A stretch of DNA of 64,000 bases from Pusillimonas noertemannii (GCF_003096595.1 NZ_QEKO01000008.1:52979-116978), one strand, 5' to 3'. Positions 17,107 through 26,527 are shown, numbered from the stretch's first letter. The notes: generated by a model not told the origin, from the letters alone. Program-made: numbers and translations.

Positions 17107-18132
17107 CTATCCAGGCTGCGCGGCAAGAGGGGCTGTCATGGCCAGGGCCATGTCGAAGGCGGCCCGCAGGGAGGCCGGATCGGCAATACCGCGGCCAGCG
17201 ATGTCGAAGGCGGTGCCATGATCGACGCTGGTGCGCACGAAGGGCAGGCCCACGGTTACGTTCACGCCTTCCTCGACGCCGAGGTACTTGACGGGTATGA
17301 GGCCCTGGTCGTGATACTGGGCTACCACAATGTCGAATTCACCACGCCGGGCGCGCATGAAGATGGTGTCGCCCGGCCAGGGCCCGCTGGCATCCAGGCC
17401 CTGGGCGCGGGCCTGGCGGATAGCAGGTTCGATGATGTCGATTTCTTCACGGCCGAAGCGGCCGCTTTCACCGGCGTGGGGGTTCAGGCCGGCGACCGCG
17501 ATGCGGGGCCGGGCTATGCCCGCCCCCAGGCAGGCCTGATGGGCCAGCTGAATGGTATCCAGTTCGTTCTGTACGGTAATGTGCTTGAACACATCGGCCA
17601 GTGCCATGTGTATTGTGACGAGTATGACGCGCAGATCGCGATTGGCCAGCATCATGGCGTAATGCGGCGTGCCGGTGCGCTCGGCCAGAATCTCGGTATG
17701 GCCCGGATAATCGACGCCGCCCGCACGCATGGCTTCCTTGTTGAGCGGGGCGGTCACGATGGCGCGCAGGCGGCCCGCCAGCGCATCGTCTATGGCGTGG
17801 CACAGGTATTCGTAGGCGCCGCGGCCGGCGGCTGCATTAACCTGGCCGGCAGGCAGATCGGCGGGCAGGGCTTGCCACCGGTTGACCACGGCCAGCAGGC
17901 CCGAAGAGGGGCCGCTTGGCAAAGCCTCGATCGTATCGGCCGCGACAATGGGTATATGGCCCAGGCCCAGCGCCTGCGCCGTTGCGCGCAGGACGCCCTC
18001 GTCTCCGTAGACGACGGCGGGGGCGTCAAGCCCCGCGTCGAACAGCTTGAGGATGATTTCCGGGCCTATTCCCGCCGCATCGCCCATGGTGATGCCCAGG
18101 GGCCGGGCCGCGTTTGCCGCCTTGGCGCTCAT
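17107..18132 (-). CDS. pdxA: 4-hydroxythreonine-4-phosphate dehydrogenase family (PdxA)
   Basis: 341 aa from ATG 18132. Motifs are PLGITMGDAAGIGPEI at the N-terminus, TAPLNKEAMRAGG, the metal histidines in GHTEILAE, VTIHMALADVF and VAQYHDQGLIPVKY, and the C-terminal VRTSVDHGTAFDIAG. The enzyme oxidises 4-hydroxythreonine 4-phosphate in pyridoxal phosphate synthesis. A paralogous PdxA2 group acts on threonate 4-phosphates; the wording GITMGDAAGIGPEI fits either, and no ksgA/surA neighbour supports the canonical role. A GTG at 18165 would add 11 residues. It starts 48 bases after the phoH-like stop, so the two are probably co-transcribed. Confidence 0.88.
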   Translation of the reverse strand: MSAKAANAARPLGITMGDAAGIGPEIILKLFDAGLDAPAVVYGDEGVLRATAQALGLGHIPIVAADTIEALPSGPSSGLLAVVNRWQALPADLPAGQVNAAAGRGAYEYLCHAIDDALAGRLRAIVTAPLNKEAMRAGGVDYPGHTEILAERTGTPHYAMMLANRDLRVILVTIHMALADVFKHITVQNELDTIQLAHQACLGAGIARPRIAVAGLNPHAGESGRFGREEIDIIEPAIRQARAQGLDASGPWPGDTIFMRARRGEFDIVVAQYHDQGLIPVKYLGVEEGVNVTVGLPFVRTSVDHGTAFDIAGRGIADPASLRAAFDMALAMTAPLAAQPG

Positions 18133-18180
18133 GGGCAGGCCCTGGGCGGCACGTTCGGGCGGCACGGAGCCGCTCGATGC

Positions 18181-19794
18181 CTACAAGGTTTCACTGGCAT
18201 AGTCGGCAAGACGCGAGCGCTCGCCCCGCTGCAAGGTGATGTGGCCCGCATGCGGCCAACCCTTGAAGCGGTCTACCACATAGGTAAGGCCCGAGCTGCC
18301 CTCGGTGAGGTAGGGCGTGTCGATCTGGGCGATGTTGCCCAGGCAGACGATCTTGGTGCCGGGCCCGGCCCGCGTGACCAGGGTCTTCATTTGCTTGGGC
18401 GTGAGGTTTTGAGCTTCGTCGATAATGAGGAACTTGTTCAGGAAGGTGCGGCCGCGCATGAAACTGAGCGACTTGACCTTGATGCGAGAGCGGATGATCT
18501 CCATGGTGGTGTTCTTGCTCCATTCCTGGCCGCCGCCCGAGCTCATTTCGTTGCCCGCGCCCAGGTGCAGCACCTCGAGGTTGTCTTCGAGGGCGCCCAT
18601 CCAGGGCAGCATCTTTTCTTCTTCGGTGCCGGGCAGGAAGCCGATGTCGTCTCCGACCGGCACGGTGGCGCGGGTGATGATGATCTCGTTGTAGCGCTTG
18701 GTTTCAAGCGTTTGCGTCAGGCCGGCGGCCAGGGCCAGCAGGGTCTTGCCGGTGCCGGCCTGGCCCAGCAGCGAGACGAAGTCGCAATCGGGGTTCATCA
18801 GCAGGTTGAGGGCGAAGTTCTGCTCGCGGTTGCGCGCGGTGATGCCCCAGACATTGTTCTTGCCGTGGCTGTAGTCGCGCAAGGTGGCCAGCACGGCGCT
18901 TTTCCCGCTGACTTCCTTTACCTGGGCGTACAGTGGCAGTTCGCCTTCGAAGTAGACGAATTCGTTGACGATGAATTCGGCGCACAAGGGACCCTTGACG
19001 CGGTAATAGGTGGTTCCGCCCTGCTGCCACGACTCTACGTCCTTGCCGTGCTTGGTCCAGAAATTCTCGGGCAGGGGCATGACGCCGTCGTACAGCAGAT
19101 CGGAGTCGTCGAGGACGTGGTCGTTGTAGTAGTCTTCGGCATCCAGGCCCAGCGACAGTGCCTTGAGCCGCATGTTGATGTCTTTGGACACCAGGATGAC
19201 CTGCCGCTTGGCATACACGGCCTGCAGGGCGTGCACGACATGCAGGATGACATTGTCGGCCTTGCCCATGGGCAGTTCGATGGGCAGTTCGGACGCCAGG
19301 GCGCTGGTCTGGAAATACAGGGAGCCCAGGGCCTCTTGGTTGCCCAGGGCGTCAAGGGCCATGCCTTTGGCCAGGTCGCCGTTTGCCCCGACCAGCCCAT
19401 CGAGGAAGCGGCTGACCTGGCGGGCGTTGCGCGATACTTCAGACATGCCCTTTTTCTGGTGATCGAGCTCTTCGAGCACGATCATGGGCAGGAAGATATC
19501 GTGCTCTTCGAACTTGAACAGCGAGTTCGAGTCATGCAGCAGCACATTGGTGTCCAGCACGAAAAGCTTGCGCCGCGACGAGGGCAGGCGTGTCTTCTTG
19601 GCCCCCTTGGGCTTGACGACCGCCAGGTTCGGCTGCTTGGCCGGCGTGGCGGGAGGTGTTGCCCTGGATTCGGCCGGCTGGCGCGCCGCTGGGGTTTCGA
19701 CTGGGGCCGGGGCGATGACGGGGTCGGCTTCGACGGCATCTTCGGCGATGGACAGCACGGTTCCCATACGGGTAGGCAACTTGGGCAGCGGCAT
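18181..19794 (-). CDS. PIN-domain plus PhoH-like ATPase
   Basis: 537 aa. An N-terminal Pro/Ala-rich tail (residues ~20-60) leads into a PIN nuclease domain (FVLDTNVLLHDSNSL from ~78, with Asp81) and a C-terminal PhoH-type ATPase with Walker A GQAGTGKTLLAL (~346) and Walker B FLIIDEAQN. This PIN-PhoH arrangement is a known architecture linked to RNA processing. ATG 19794 is preferred since AAGGAG lies 10 bases before it; an upstream frame to 19914 has no ribosome site. It is followed by pdxA and preceded by the bcp-like gene 50 bases away, all on the minus strand. The exact substrate is unknown. Confidence 0.9.
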   Translation of the reverse strand: MPLPKLPTRMGTVLSIAEDAVEADPVIAPAPVETPAARQPAESRATPPATPAKQPNLAVVKPKGAKKTRLPSSRRKLFVLDTNVLLHDSNSLFKFEEHDIFLPMIVLEELDHQKKGMSEVSRNARQVSRFLDGLVGANGDLAKGMALDALGNQEALGSLYFQTSALASELPIELPMGKADNVILHVVHALQAVYAKRQVILVSKDINMRLKALSLGLDAEDYYNDHVLDDSDLLYDGVMPLPENFWTKHGKDVESWQQGGTTYYRVKGPLCAEFIVNEFVYFEGELPLYAQVKEVSGKSAVLATLRDYSHGKNNVWGITARNREQNFALNLLMNPDCDFVSLLGQAGTGKTLLALAAGLTQTLETKRYNEIIITRATVPVGDDIGFLPGTEEEKMLPWMGALEDNLEVLHLGAGNEMSSGGGQEWSKNTTMEIIRSRIKVKSLSFMRGRTFLNKFLIIDEAQNLTPKQMKTLVTRAGPGTKIVCLGNIAQIDTPYLTEGSSGLTYVVDRFKGWPHAGHITLQRGERSRLADYASETL

Positions 19795-19844
19795 GAGGCG
19801 TAGGCTCCTTGTGGTGGTCGTTGCGTCGGGGGCGCAGGGCGCCG

Positions 19845-20315
19845 TCAGCCGGCGGCTTCGTGCAGCGCCTGAAGCACCGCCTCGACGTGTCCGGGTACGC
19901 GCAGGCCGCGCCATTCGCGGACCAGCACGCCTTTGGGATCGATGAGGAACGTACTGCGTTCGATTCCCCGTACCTGTTTACCGTACATGTTTTTCAGCTT
20001 CATGACGCCGAACAGTTCGCAGAGCGTTTCGTCGGTGTCGGCAATGAGGGCGAAGGGCAGGCCCTGCTTCTCGATGAAGTTGCCGTGCGTCTTGAGCGAA
20101 TCGCGCGAGACGCCGATGATGCGGGCCCCGGCCTTCTGGAATTGGGCGTGATGGTCGCGAAAGCCCTGCGCCTCGGTGGTGCAGCCGGGCGTGTGGTCTT
20201 TGGGGTAGAAATACAGCACGGCCCATTGGCCGGCCAGCGAGGCCTTGGTGATCTCGCCTTCTGTGCTGGCTGCGGTGAAATCGGGCAGTGGGGCGCCGAC
20301 GGTGACTTGGCTCAT
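19845..20315 (-). CDS. bcp: thioredoxin-dependent peroxiredoxin (BCP/PrxQ family)
   Basis: 156 aa. The peroxidatic cysteine is Cys45 in HTPGCTTEAQGFRD. The residue five positions later, a cysteine in the common CxxxxC form, is Gln50 here. Another cysteine (Cys99, in DETLCELFGV) lies in the helix where some PrxQ proteins keep their resolving cysteine, so this is likely an atypical 2-Cys enzyme of the helix-alpha3 type. It reduces hydroperoxides with thioredoxin in the cytosol. The start codon overlaps the stop of the upstream Mth938-like gene by 4 bp. Confidence 0.92.
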   Translation of the reverse strand: MSQVTVGAPLPDFTAASTEGEITKASLAGQWAVLYFYPKDHTPGCTTEAQGFRDHHAQFQKAGARIIGVSRDSLKTHGNFIEKQGLPFALIADTDETLCELFGVMKLKNMYGKQVRGIERSTFLIDPKGVLVREWRGLRVPGHVEAVLQALHEAAG

Positions 20316-20758
20316 TGAGTGGGCTCCAGCGGCAGAAGGGCGGCGATGACGCGCCGGCCTTCGGCCATCAAGATGTTGTAGGTGCGAGCAGCCGCCTGGG
20401 TGCTCATGGATTCGACGCCTATGCCCATGGACAGCAGTTCGCTCACGGTCTCGGCCGGAAGCAGGCGCTGCTGCGAGCCGGTGCCGACGAGCAGGACTTC
20501 GGGGGCATTGGCGGGACGGGAGGGCGGAGTGCCGTCGAGAAAGGCCATGGGATCGGGCCGCGATTCGGTCAGGCCCGCGGCCTGCCGCAGCGACGCCCTG
20601 CTGATGGCGCCGGGGCCGCTGGCCGACCAGCGATGGACTTCGCCTTCGGGGCCGAAGCAGACAGCATGGCGGTAGGTGACGGCGTTGATCTCGATATAGT
20701 CTTCGCCGTAGGCGGTAACGGTGTTCAGCGCGGGGTTGGACTCGGACTGTAATTGCAC
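20312..20758 (-). CDS. Mth938-like domain protein (DUF498)
   Basis: 148 aa from a GTG at 20758, chosen because GGGAG lies 7 bases upstream; the frame also runs to a TTG at 20794. It has the compact Mth938/NDUFAF3 fold pattern: NTVTAYGEDYIEINAVTY near the start, EVLLVGTGSQQRLLPAE in the middle and ESMSTQAAARTYNILMAEGR near the end. Bacterial members are of unknown function; mitochondrial relatives are complex I assembly factors. It overlaps the peroxiredoxin gene by 4 bp (ATGA), so the two are translationally coupled. It is divergent from alaC across 229 bp. Confidence 0.83.
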   Translation of the reverse strand: MQLQSESNPALNTVTAYGEDYIEINAVTYRHAVCFGPEGEVHRWSASGPGAISRASLRQAAGLTESRPDPMAFLDGTPPSRPANAPEVLLVGTGSQQRLLPAETVSELLSMGIGVESMSTQAAARTYNILMAEGRRVIAALLPLEPTQ

Positions 20759-20987
20759 TCGGTTGCTCCCATCTTCATTCCGATCATAGCGCAAATATGG
20801 GTCGGAAGAAGGCGGGTTCGCCAGGGAGCATCGCCTGCGGCCGGATAGGGTTTTCTCCCGGGCTGGGGATATGCCGGCCGGGGCTTTTTACGGCGCCATC
20901 GCGATCGTTTAAACTATCAGGTTATCTTTTCCCATTTGGCTTTTTCAGGCCTTTTTCAGCTTTGCACGGACCCCCAAGGACTCCATC

Positions 20988-22175
20988 ATGACGAATTTTC
21001 CTCGAATAGAGCGGCTGCCTCCCTATGTCTTCAATATTACGGGCGAGCTCAAGATGGAGGCGCGTCGTCGAGGAGAAGACATCATCGACATGTCGATGGG
21101 GAACCCTGACGGCCCCACGCCCAAGCACATCGTCGACAAGCTGATCGAAGTGGCCAGCCGCCCCGACACCCATGGGTATTCGGTGTCCAAGGGCATACCC
21201 AGGCTGCGGCGGGCCATATCAGGCTGGTACGAGCGCCGCTACGGCGTGCAGATCGACCCCGATTCCGAAGCCATCGTCACCATCGGCTCGAAAGAGGGCC
21301 TGGCCCACCTCATGCTGGCCACGCTCGACCGCGGCGACACCGTGCTGGTGCCCAACCCCAGCTACCCCATACATATCTACGGCGCGGTCATTGCGGGCGC
21401 CAACATTCGCTCGGTGCCCATGGTGCCAGGGGTCGACTTCTTCGAGGAAATCGAACGGGCGGTGCGCGAGAGCATACCCAAGCCCAAGATGATGATCCTG
21501 GGCTTTCCCAGCAATCCCACGGCCCAGTGCGTCGACCTGAGCTTTTTCGAGCGCGTGGTGGCGCTGGCCAAAGAGCACAACATCCTGGTGGTGCACGACC
21601 TGGCCTACGCCGACATCTGTTTCGACGGCTATGTGGCGCCCTCCATCATGCAGGTCGAAGGCGCGCGCGACGTCGCGGTCGAGTTCTTCACCATGAGCAA
21701 AAGCTACAACATGGCGGGCTGGCGCATCGGTTTCATGGTGGGCAACCGCGAGCTCGTCAATGCGCTGGCGCGCATCAAGAGCTATCACGACTACGGCACT
21801 TTCACGCCCATACAGGTGGCGGCCATTGCCGCGCTCGAAGGCCCGCAAGACGAGGTGCTGCGCGTGGCCGAGCTGTATCGCAGCCGCCGCGACGTGCTGG
21901 CCAAGGGCCTGCACGAGGCCGGCTGGATGGTCGACGTGCCCAAGGCCTCGATGTACATCTGGGCCAAGACCCCCGAGTTCTATCACGAACTGGGTTCGCT
22001 CGAGTTCGCCAAGAAGCTGCTGGCGCAGGCAAAGGTGGCGGTTTCCCCCGGTGTGGGCTTTGGCGAGTACGGCGATGACTACGTTCGGTTCGCCCTGATC
22101 GAAAACGAGCAGCGCATCCGCCAGGCGGTGCGCGGCATCAAGGAAATGTTCCGAAAGGACGGATTGAGTAAATGA
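20988..22175 (+). CDS. alaC: class I/II pyridoxal-phosphate aminotransferase (AlaC-like)
   Basis: 395 aa fold-type I aminotransferase. PLP lysine is in [15 protein letters not shown] (about residue 237) and other signatures are [26 protein letters not shown] and [10 protein letters not shown]. The sequence resembles the glutamate-pyruvate aminotransferase AlaC/YfdZ, which makes alanine. In betaproteobacteria this gene regularly precedes hom-thrC and may act in aspartate-family metabolism. Its stop overlaps the hom start by 4 bp, so the three genes form one translationally coupled operon. Confidence 0.93.
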   Translation: MTNFPRIERLPPYVFNITGELKMEARRRGEDIIDMSMGNPDGPTPKHIVDKLIEVASRPDTHGYSVSKGIPRLRRAISGWYERRYGVQIDPDSEAIVTIGSKEGLAHLMLATLDRGDTVLVPNPSYPIHIYGAVIAGANIRSVPMVPGVDFFEEIERAVRESIPKPKMMILGFPSNPTAQCVDLSFFERVVALAKEHNILVVHDLAYADICFDGYVAPSIMQVEGARDVAVEFFTMSKSYNMAGWRIGFMVGNRELVNALARIKSYHDYGTFTPIQVAAIAALEGPQDEVLRVAELYRSRRDVLAKGLHEAGWMVDVPKASMYIWAKTPEFYHELGSLEFAKKLLAQAKVAVSPGVGFGEYGDDYVRFALIENEQRIRQAVRGIKEMFRKDGLSK

Positions 22176-23476
22176 AAGCAGTAAAAGTAGGTCTGTTGGG
22201 CCTGGGCGTCGTCGGTGGCGGCACCTGGAAGGTACTCACGAACAACGCCGATGAAATCCAGCGGCGCGCCGGACGGCGCATCGAGGTGGTGGGCGTGGCC
22301 GTGCGCGACGTTCAAAAGGCCCAGGGCCTGGTGGGCGACTCGGCCTACGTCACGCAAGACGGCATGCGGGTCGTGCGCGACCCCGACATCGACGTGGTGG
22401 TCGAGGTGATAGGCGGCGAAACCCTGGCGCGCGAATGGATCATGGAAGCCATTGCCCAGGGCAAGCACGTGGTCACCGCCAACAAGGCCCTGCTGGCCCG
22501 CCATGGCAACGAAATCTTTGCGGCGGCCGAGGCCAAGGGCGTTACGGTTGCGTTCGAAGCCGCGGTGGCCGGCGGCATACCGGCCATCAAGGCCATACGC
22601 GAAGGCCTGGCCGCCAACCAGATACAGTGGGTCGCGGGCATCATCAACGGCACCAGCAATTTCATTCTTTCTGAAATGCGCTCGCGTGGCCAGTCCTTCC
22701 ACGAGGCCCTGGCCGAGGCCCAGTTGCTGGGCTATGCCGAAGCCGATCCCACCTTCGACGTCGAGGGCGTTGACGCTGCCCACAAGCTTACCTTGCTGGC
22801 CTCGATCGCATTCGGCATCCCGGTGCAGTTCAACAAGACCCACACCGAAGGCATATCCCATCTGGCCCGCGAAGACATCGCCCACGCCGAGCGCCTGGGC
22901 TACCGCATCAAGCTGCTGGCCATCACCCGCCGCAGCGAGCGGGGCATCGAATTGCGCGTGCATCCCACCCTTATCCCGACCGAGCGCCTGCTGGCCAACG
23001 TCGAAGGCGCCATGAACGCGGTGCTGGTCAGCGGCGATGCCGTGGGGCCCACGCTTTATTACGGCCAAGGCGCGGGCGAACTGCCCACCGCCTCGGCGGT
23101 CGTGGCCGACCTGGTCGACGTTGCGCGCGCCTTCGACGTGGATCCGGCGCATCGCGTTCCGCATCTGGGCTTCCAGCCCGAGTCGATGGTCGACATTCCC
23201 ATACTGTCGATGGACGACGTGGTGTCGTCCTACTACCTGCGCCTGCGTGTCGAAGACCGCCCCGGCGTGCTGGCCGACTTGGCCCGCATCCTGGCCGATG
23301 CCGATATTTCCATCGGCTCGATGTTCCAGGAACCCCATGGCGACAACGATGCCGACATCATCTTCCTGTCGCACGAGGCCCGCGAAGGCAACGTCGAAGA
23401 CGCACTGCGGAAAATCCAGTACCTGCCCTTCGTCAAGTCCAAGGTCACCCGCCTGCGCATGGAGCACCTGCTATGA
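22172..23476 (+). CDS. hom: homoserine dehydrogenase
   Basis: 434 aa. NAD(P)-binding [16 protein letters not shown] at the N-terminus, catalytic domain with [27 protein letters not shown] and the segment [11 protein letters not shown], then a C-terminal ACT domain ([17 protein letters not shown]) from about residue 350, which usually senses threonine. It reduces aspartate semialdehyde to homoserine for threonine and methionine. No aspartokinase is fused, unlike the E. coli ThrA. It overlaps alaC and thrC by 4 bp each. Confidence 0.97.
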   Translation: MKAVKVGLLGLGVVGGGTWKVLTNNADEIQRRAGRRIEVVGVAVRDVQKAQGLVGDSAYVTQDGMRVVRDPDIDVVVEVIGGETLAREWIMEAIAQGKHVVTANKALLARHGNEIFAAAEAKGVTVAFEAAVAGGIPAIKAIREGLAANQIQWVAGIINGTSNFILSEMRSRGQSFHEALAEAQLLGYAEADPTFDVEGVDAAHKLTLLASIAFGIPVQFNKTHTEGISHLAREDIAHAERLGYRIKLLAITRRSERGIELRVHPTLIPTERLLANVEGAMNAVLVSGDAVGPTLYYGQGAGELPTASAVVADLVDVARAFDVDPAHRVPHLGFQPESMVDIPILSMDDVVSSYYLRLRVEDRPGVLADLARILADADISIGSMFQEPHGDNDADIIFLSHEAREGNVEDALRKIQYLPFVKSKVTRLRMEHLL

Positions 23477-24882
23477 AATACCGCTCGACCCGCGGCGGCA
23501 TGAGCCCGCTGCTGTTTTCAGATATTTTGCTCGAGGGCCTGGCGCCCGACGGCGGCCTGGCTCTGCCCGAGACCCTGCCTCAGGTGTCGGCCGAGCAGCT
23601 CGAGGCCTGGCGCAAGCTTGACTACGCCTCGCTGGCCACCGAAGTGCTGGGCCTGTTCATCGACGACATCCCGCGCGAAGACCTGAACCGCCTCACCCAG
23701 GCGGCTTACGCCCCGGGCGTGTTCGACTCGCCCGACGTGGTGCCGCTCAAGCCGCTGTACGGCAAGACCAGCCTGCTGGGCTTGTCGCAGGGCCCCACCC
23801 TGGCCTTCAAGGACATGGCCATGCAGTTTCTGGGTCAGGTGTTCGAATATGTGCTGACCAAGCGCGGCACCACCCTGAACATCGTGGGCGCGACTTCCGG
23901 CGACACCGGCTCGGCCGCCGAATACGCCTTGCGCGGCAAGAAGGGCGTGGCGGTGTTCATGCTGTCGCCGCATGGCCGCATGAGCGACTTCCAGCGGGCC
24001 CAGATGTATTCGCTGCAAGATCCCAACATCCACAACCTGGCGGTCAAGGGCGTGTTCGACGAGTGCCAGGACATCGTCAAGGCGCTGGCCGGCGACCTGG
24101 AATTCAAGTCGGCCTACCGGCTGGGCGCGGTCAACTCCATCAACTGGGCGCGCATCGCCGCCCAGATCGTGTACTACTTCTGGGGCTGGCTGCGCGCCAC
24201 CAGCGGGCCGGGGCAGAAGGTCTCCTTCGCCGTGCCCACCGGCAACTTCGGCAACATCCTGTCGGGCCATCTGGCGCGCGAAATGGGCCTGCCCGTCGCC
24301 AAGCTGGTGCTGGCCACCAACGAGAACAATGTGCTTGAAGAATTCTTCCGCACCGGCGTCTACCGTCCGCGTTCCGCCGCCCAGACGCATGCCACCTCCA
24401 GCCCCTCCATGGACATCTCGCGGGCGTCCAACTTCGAGCGCTTCGTGTTCGACCTGGTCGGGCGCGATGCGGGCAAGGTGGCCCAGCTGTGGAAGCAGCT
24501 TGAGCAGCAGGGCGAATTCGACCTCAGCGAACTCAAGCCGCAGCTCGAGTCTCGCTATGGATTTATTGCCGGCGTCAGCACCCACCAAGACCGCCTGAAG
24601 ACCATCCGTTCGGTCTACGACGAAACGGGCGTCCTGATCGACCCGCATACCGCCGACGCCGTCAAGGTTGCGGCCGAGCACGCCGATCCGGACACCCCCA
24701 TGCTGGTGCTGGAAACCGCGCTGCCGGTCAAGTTCGCGGACACCATCCGCGAAGCCACCGGACAGATCGCCCCAGTGCCTGCGCATCTGCAAGACCTGCC
24801 CAGCCTGCCCCAGCGCGTGCAGGTCATGGCCTGCGATGCGAGCCTGGTCAAAGACTATATCCGGCAGCACGCCGAAATATAA
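23473..24882 (+). CDS. thrC: threonine synthase
   Basis: 469 aa, of the longer bacterial/fungal-type class. The PLP lysine is in TLAFKDMAMQFLGQV (about residue 115), with the phosphate loop GATSGDTGSAAEYALRG and the substrate region PTGNFGNILSGHLAREMG. It converts O-phosphohomoserine to threonine. It overlaps hom by 4 bp. The homoserine kinase gene thrB is not in the window. Confidence 0.97.
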   Translation: MKYRSTRGGMSPLLFSDILLEGLAPDGGLALPETLPQVSAEQLEAWRKLDYASLATEVLGLFIDDIPREDLNRLTQAAYAPGVFDSPDVVPLKPLYGKTSLLGLSQGPTLAFKDMAMQFLGQVFEYVLTKRGTTLNIVGATSGDTGSAAEYALRGKKGVAVFMLSPHGRMSDFQRAQMYSLQDPNIHNLAVKGVFDECQDIVKALAGDLEFKSAYRLGAVNSINWARIAAQIVYYFWGWLRATSGPGQKVSFAVPTGNFGNILSGHLAREMGLPVAKLVLATNENNVLEEFFRTGVYRPRSAAQTHATSSPSMDISRASNFERFVFDLVGRDAGKVAQLWKQLEQQGEFDLSELKPQLESRYGFIAGVSTHQDRLKTIRSVYDETGVLIDPHTADAVKVAAEHADPDTPMLVLETALPVKFADTIREATGQIAPVPAHLQDLPSLPQRVQVMACDASLVKDYIRQHAEI

Positions 24883-24897
24883 GCAAGGAGGCCCACC

Positions 24898-25281
24898 GTG
24901 TCGATACTGAGCAACGTTCTTGCGGTAGGTATCGGCGCGGCGCTGGGCGCCATCGCCCGCTGGCTGCTGGGCCTATGGCTCAATCATGCCGCCTCCACGC
25001 TGCCCTGGGGCACCCTGGCCGCCAACCTGGTCGGCGCCTATCTCATCGGCCTGGCCCTGGGCTGCTTCCTGCTTTTTCCCGAGACGCCGGGCTGGATGAA
25101 GCTTCTGGTGACCACCGGCTTCCTGGGCGGGCTGACCACCTTCTCTACTTTCTCGGCGGAAACCGTGGGCCTGATCGAGCGCGGCCAGCTGCTGCTGGCG
25201 CTCGGCTATTCGGGAGTGAGCTTGTTCGGGGCGCTGGTACTTACGGGGATGGGGTTGTTGACGGTGAATGCACTGCGGTGA
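24898..25281 (+). CDS. crcB: fluoride channel CrcB/Fluc
   Basis: 127 aa with four hydrophobic segments and the channel signature GFLGGLTTFSTFSAE, including the Phe and Thr/Ser residues that line the fluoride pathway; LPWGTLAANLVGAYLIG carries the conserved Asn. It exports fluoride from the cytosol as an antiparallel dimer. It starts with GTG, preceded by AAGGAGG at a 6-base spacing, 15 bases after thrC, so it probably shares the threonine operon transcript. No fluoride riboswitch is visible in the short gap. Confidence 0.93.
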   Translation: MSILSNVLAVGIGAALGAIARWLLGLWLNHAASTLPWGTLAANLVGAYLIGLALGCFLLFPETPGWMKLLVTTGFLGGLTTFSTFSAETVGLIERGQLLLALGYSGVSLFGALVLTGMGLLTVNALR

Positions 25282-25939
25282 TTTCTTGATGGAGCTTCTT
25301 ATGGATGGAAGCCCATCAACATCAAGGGCGCCCGTCTTTTACCAGCTCAATGGCGACATCCATCACTCCAGGAGCCAGTGCATGATGAAGAACTTTCGCT
25401 CAGCACTGTAGCTAGTCCTAGCTGTGGTCGCGTGCACGTCGATTGTCGCCTGCGCGGGTATCCAACGGCGTTTGATAAGTTCATGCAGGAGTTGAAGGCC
25501 GGGACTGGCGACAGCGAAGCTACAGAGAGTTAGCGCCGCTCAAAAACATTGGTACGCTGTTGCTCGACCAATGCGGATGACTAACCGCGGATATCAGTCG
25601 TTGAGTGTCCCAGGTCTTGATCGGCAGTCGGCCGCTAAGAAGTTCATCGGACACAGCGGGAAAACACTACAAAATAGGCTGTATGATGAAAAAACCGTAC
25701 GTTCCCCATCTCTATGGCGAGTCAGCTAAAGCGAAGCTCATGTCAAGACAGGGCTGGTTAACAGTCGGTGTGGCGTCTTCAATTAGTTGGCCTCAGGAAG
25801 ATGTCTGGAGGCTGTATGTACGACGACAACGAGTATGTGCTACGAGGCAAAGTGGCTGGTGAGGAAAGACAGCTTCAGGATAACAAGGTGTTTGTGCGCC
25901 TGCACGCGCCGTACTGGAGTGAACAAGACTTGGGCATGC
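25282..25939. other. 658-bp region with decayed small genes
   Basis: No intact conserved gene was recognised. Codon choice and base composition are less GC-rich than the flanking core genes. It holds a small lipoprotein-like gene broken by an early stop (25382) and a short frame from 25816 with a ribosome binding site. The rest looks like remnants. Together with the hicAB pair it separates crcB from hpnE, two stretches of ordinary core genome. Confidence 0.55.
25382..25504 (+). pseudogene. broken small lipoprotein-like gene
   Basis: AGGAG at 25370-25374 lies 7 bases before an ATG. The frame reads MMKNFRSAL, then TAG (25409-25411), then LVLAVVACTSIVACAGIQRR, which with the stop read through is a lipoprotein signal peptide ending in a lipobox (IVAC). 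The frame closes at about 25492. A neighbouring frame gives FDKFMQELKAGTGDSEATES, closing at about 25533, as if a frameshift followed. A sensible start, signal peptide and ribosome site with an early nonsense codon suggest a recently inactivated gene. The product family was not recognised. Confidence 0.45.
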
Positions 25940-26040
25940 CTAATGCATCAATGTCATCCGGGCGATATAACCCGACCGGCTTTCTCCGGCGGATTTCGCC
26001 CGCTGATCGAGCAAGGCGAGAATCCTGCGGGGCAGGGTGA
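25816..26040 (+). CDS. small hypothetical protein
   Basis: A 74-codon frame starting at an ATG with GGAGG 4 bases upstream. The first half (MYDDNEYVLRGKVAGEERQL and NKVFVRLHAPYWSEQD) has ordinary protein-like composition. The second half runs antisense through the 3' end of hicB, so it is either spurious or the remnant of a longer gene cut by the hicAB insertion. In-frame upstream starts (GTG 25768, ATG 25801) exist. Family not recognised; low confidence that it is expressed. Confidence 0.3.
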   Translation: MYDDNEYVLRGKVAGEERQLQDNKVFVRLHAPYWSEQDLGMPNASMSSGRYNPTGFLRRISPADRARRESCGAG

Positions 26041-26332
26041 TGTTGACACGTTCGATCGTGTCGTCGATCAGGGCAGGGTCGACTTCCGCAATGGCCCAGA
26101 TCCAGCCGTCATATTCGCCGGTTTTTTGCAGCTCGGTGATGCTGGATGGCTTGGGGATGGATTCGCCATTGGCAATGGCTTCTTCGATCCAGGCGGCGAT
26201 GGCTTCCTTGGCGTTTTCAATGGCTTCGTCTACGCCGTCATCCGCTGCGGAGAAGCAGCCGGGTAGATCGGGTACGACAACGCCCCAGGCGGTAGTATCG
26301 GTACCCGGCTCAATAGCAATAGGGTATTTCAT
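25940..26332 (-). CDS. hicB: HicB-family antitoxin
   Basis: 130 aa. The N-terminal partial RNase H-like HicB domain (MKYPIAIEPGTDTTAWGVVV, DLPGCFSAADDGVDEAIENA) is followed by a C-terminal ribbon-helix-helix segment (ERVNITLPRRILALLDQRAK and SGYIARM) for operator binding. It neutralises HicA and represses the pair. Start ATG 26332 has AAGGAG upstream, 9 bases after the hicA stop, consistent with a toxin-first operon. It ends MTLMH without obvious truncation. Confidence 0.92.
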   Translation of the reverse strand: MKYPIAIEPGTDTTAWGVVVPDLPGCFSAADDGVDEAIENAKEAIAAWIEEAIANGESIPKPSSITELQKTGEYDGWIWAIAEVDPALIDDTIERVNITLPRRILALLDQRAKSAGESRSGYIARMTLMH

Positions 26333-26341
26333 GGTTACTCC

Positions 26342-26524
26342 TTACTTGATTCCAGCTTGACGCAGCAGCTTGTTGAGAAGTCCGATGCCAAGATCCTTCT
26401 TGGGATGAGGGACGCTGATATGTCCCGGCCGCGTAGGGTGGCAAAAGACATGGTGAGAGCCTTTGACGTTGCGCAGTTGCCAGCCGGCTTGTTCAAGCTG
26501 TCGAATGAGTTCCTTGCTGTTCAT
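26342..26524 (-). CDS. hicA: HicA-family mRNA interferase toxin
   Basis: 60 aa, usual size. The dsRBD-like fold is recognisable from MNSKELIRQLEQAGWQLRN, the catalytic histidine in VKGSHHVFCHP and the end PHPKKDLGIGLLNKLLRQAG. HicA cleaves mRNA and is held by HicB. The ATG at 26524 is the family start; no Shine-Dalgarno precedes it (CACACTC), so translation is weak or from a near-leaderless mRNA. An operator-like palindrome sits 3 bases upstream. Confidence 0.93.
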   Translation of the reverse strand: MNSKELIRQLEQAGWQLRNVKGSHHVFCHPTRPGHISVPHPKKDLGIGLLNKLLRQAGIK

Positions 26525-26527
26525 GAG

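Noticed and set aside
16999..19803. Plus-strand frame of 934 codons opposite pdxA and the PhoH-like gene
   Set aside because: Its translation is rich in His, Gly, Gln and Val with no domain. It mirrors the GC-rich codon bias of two well-supported minus-strand genes, so it is a shadow frame.
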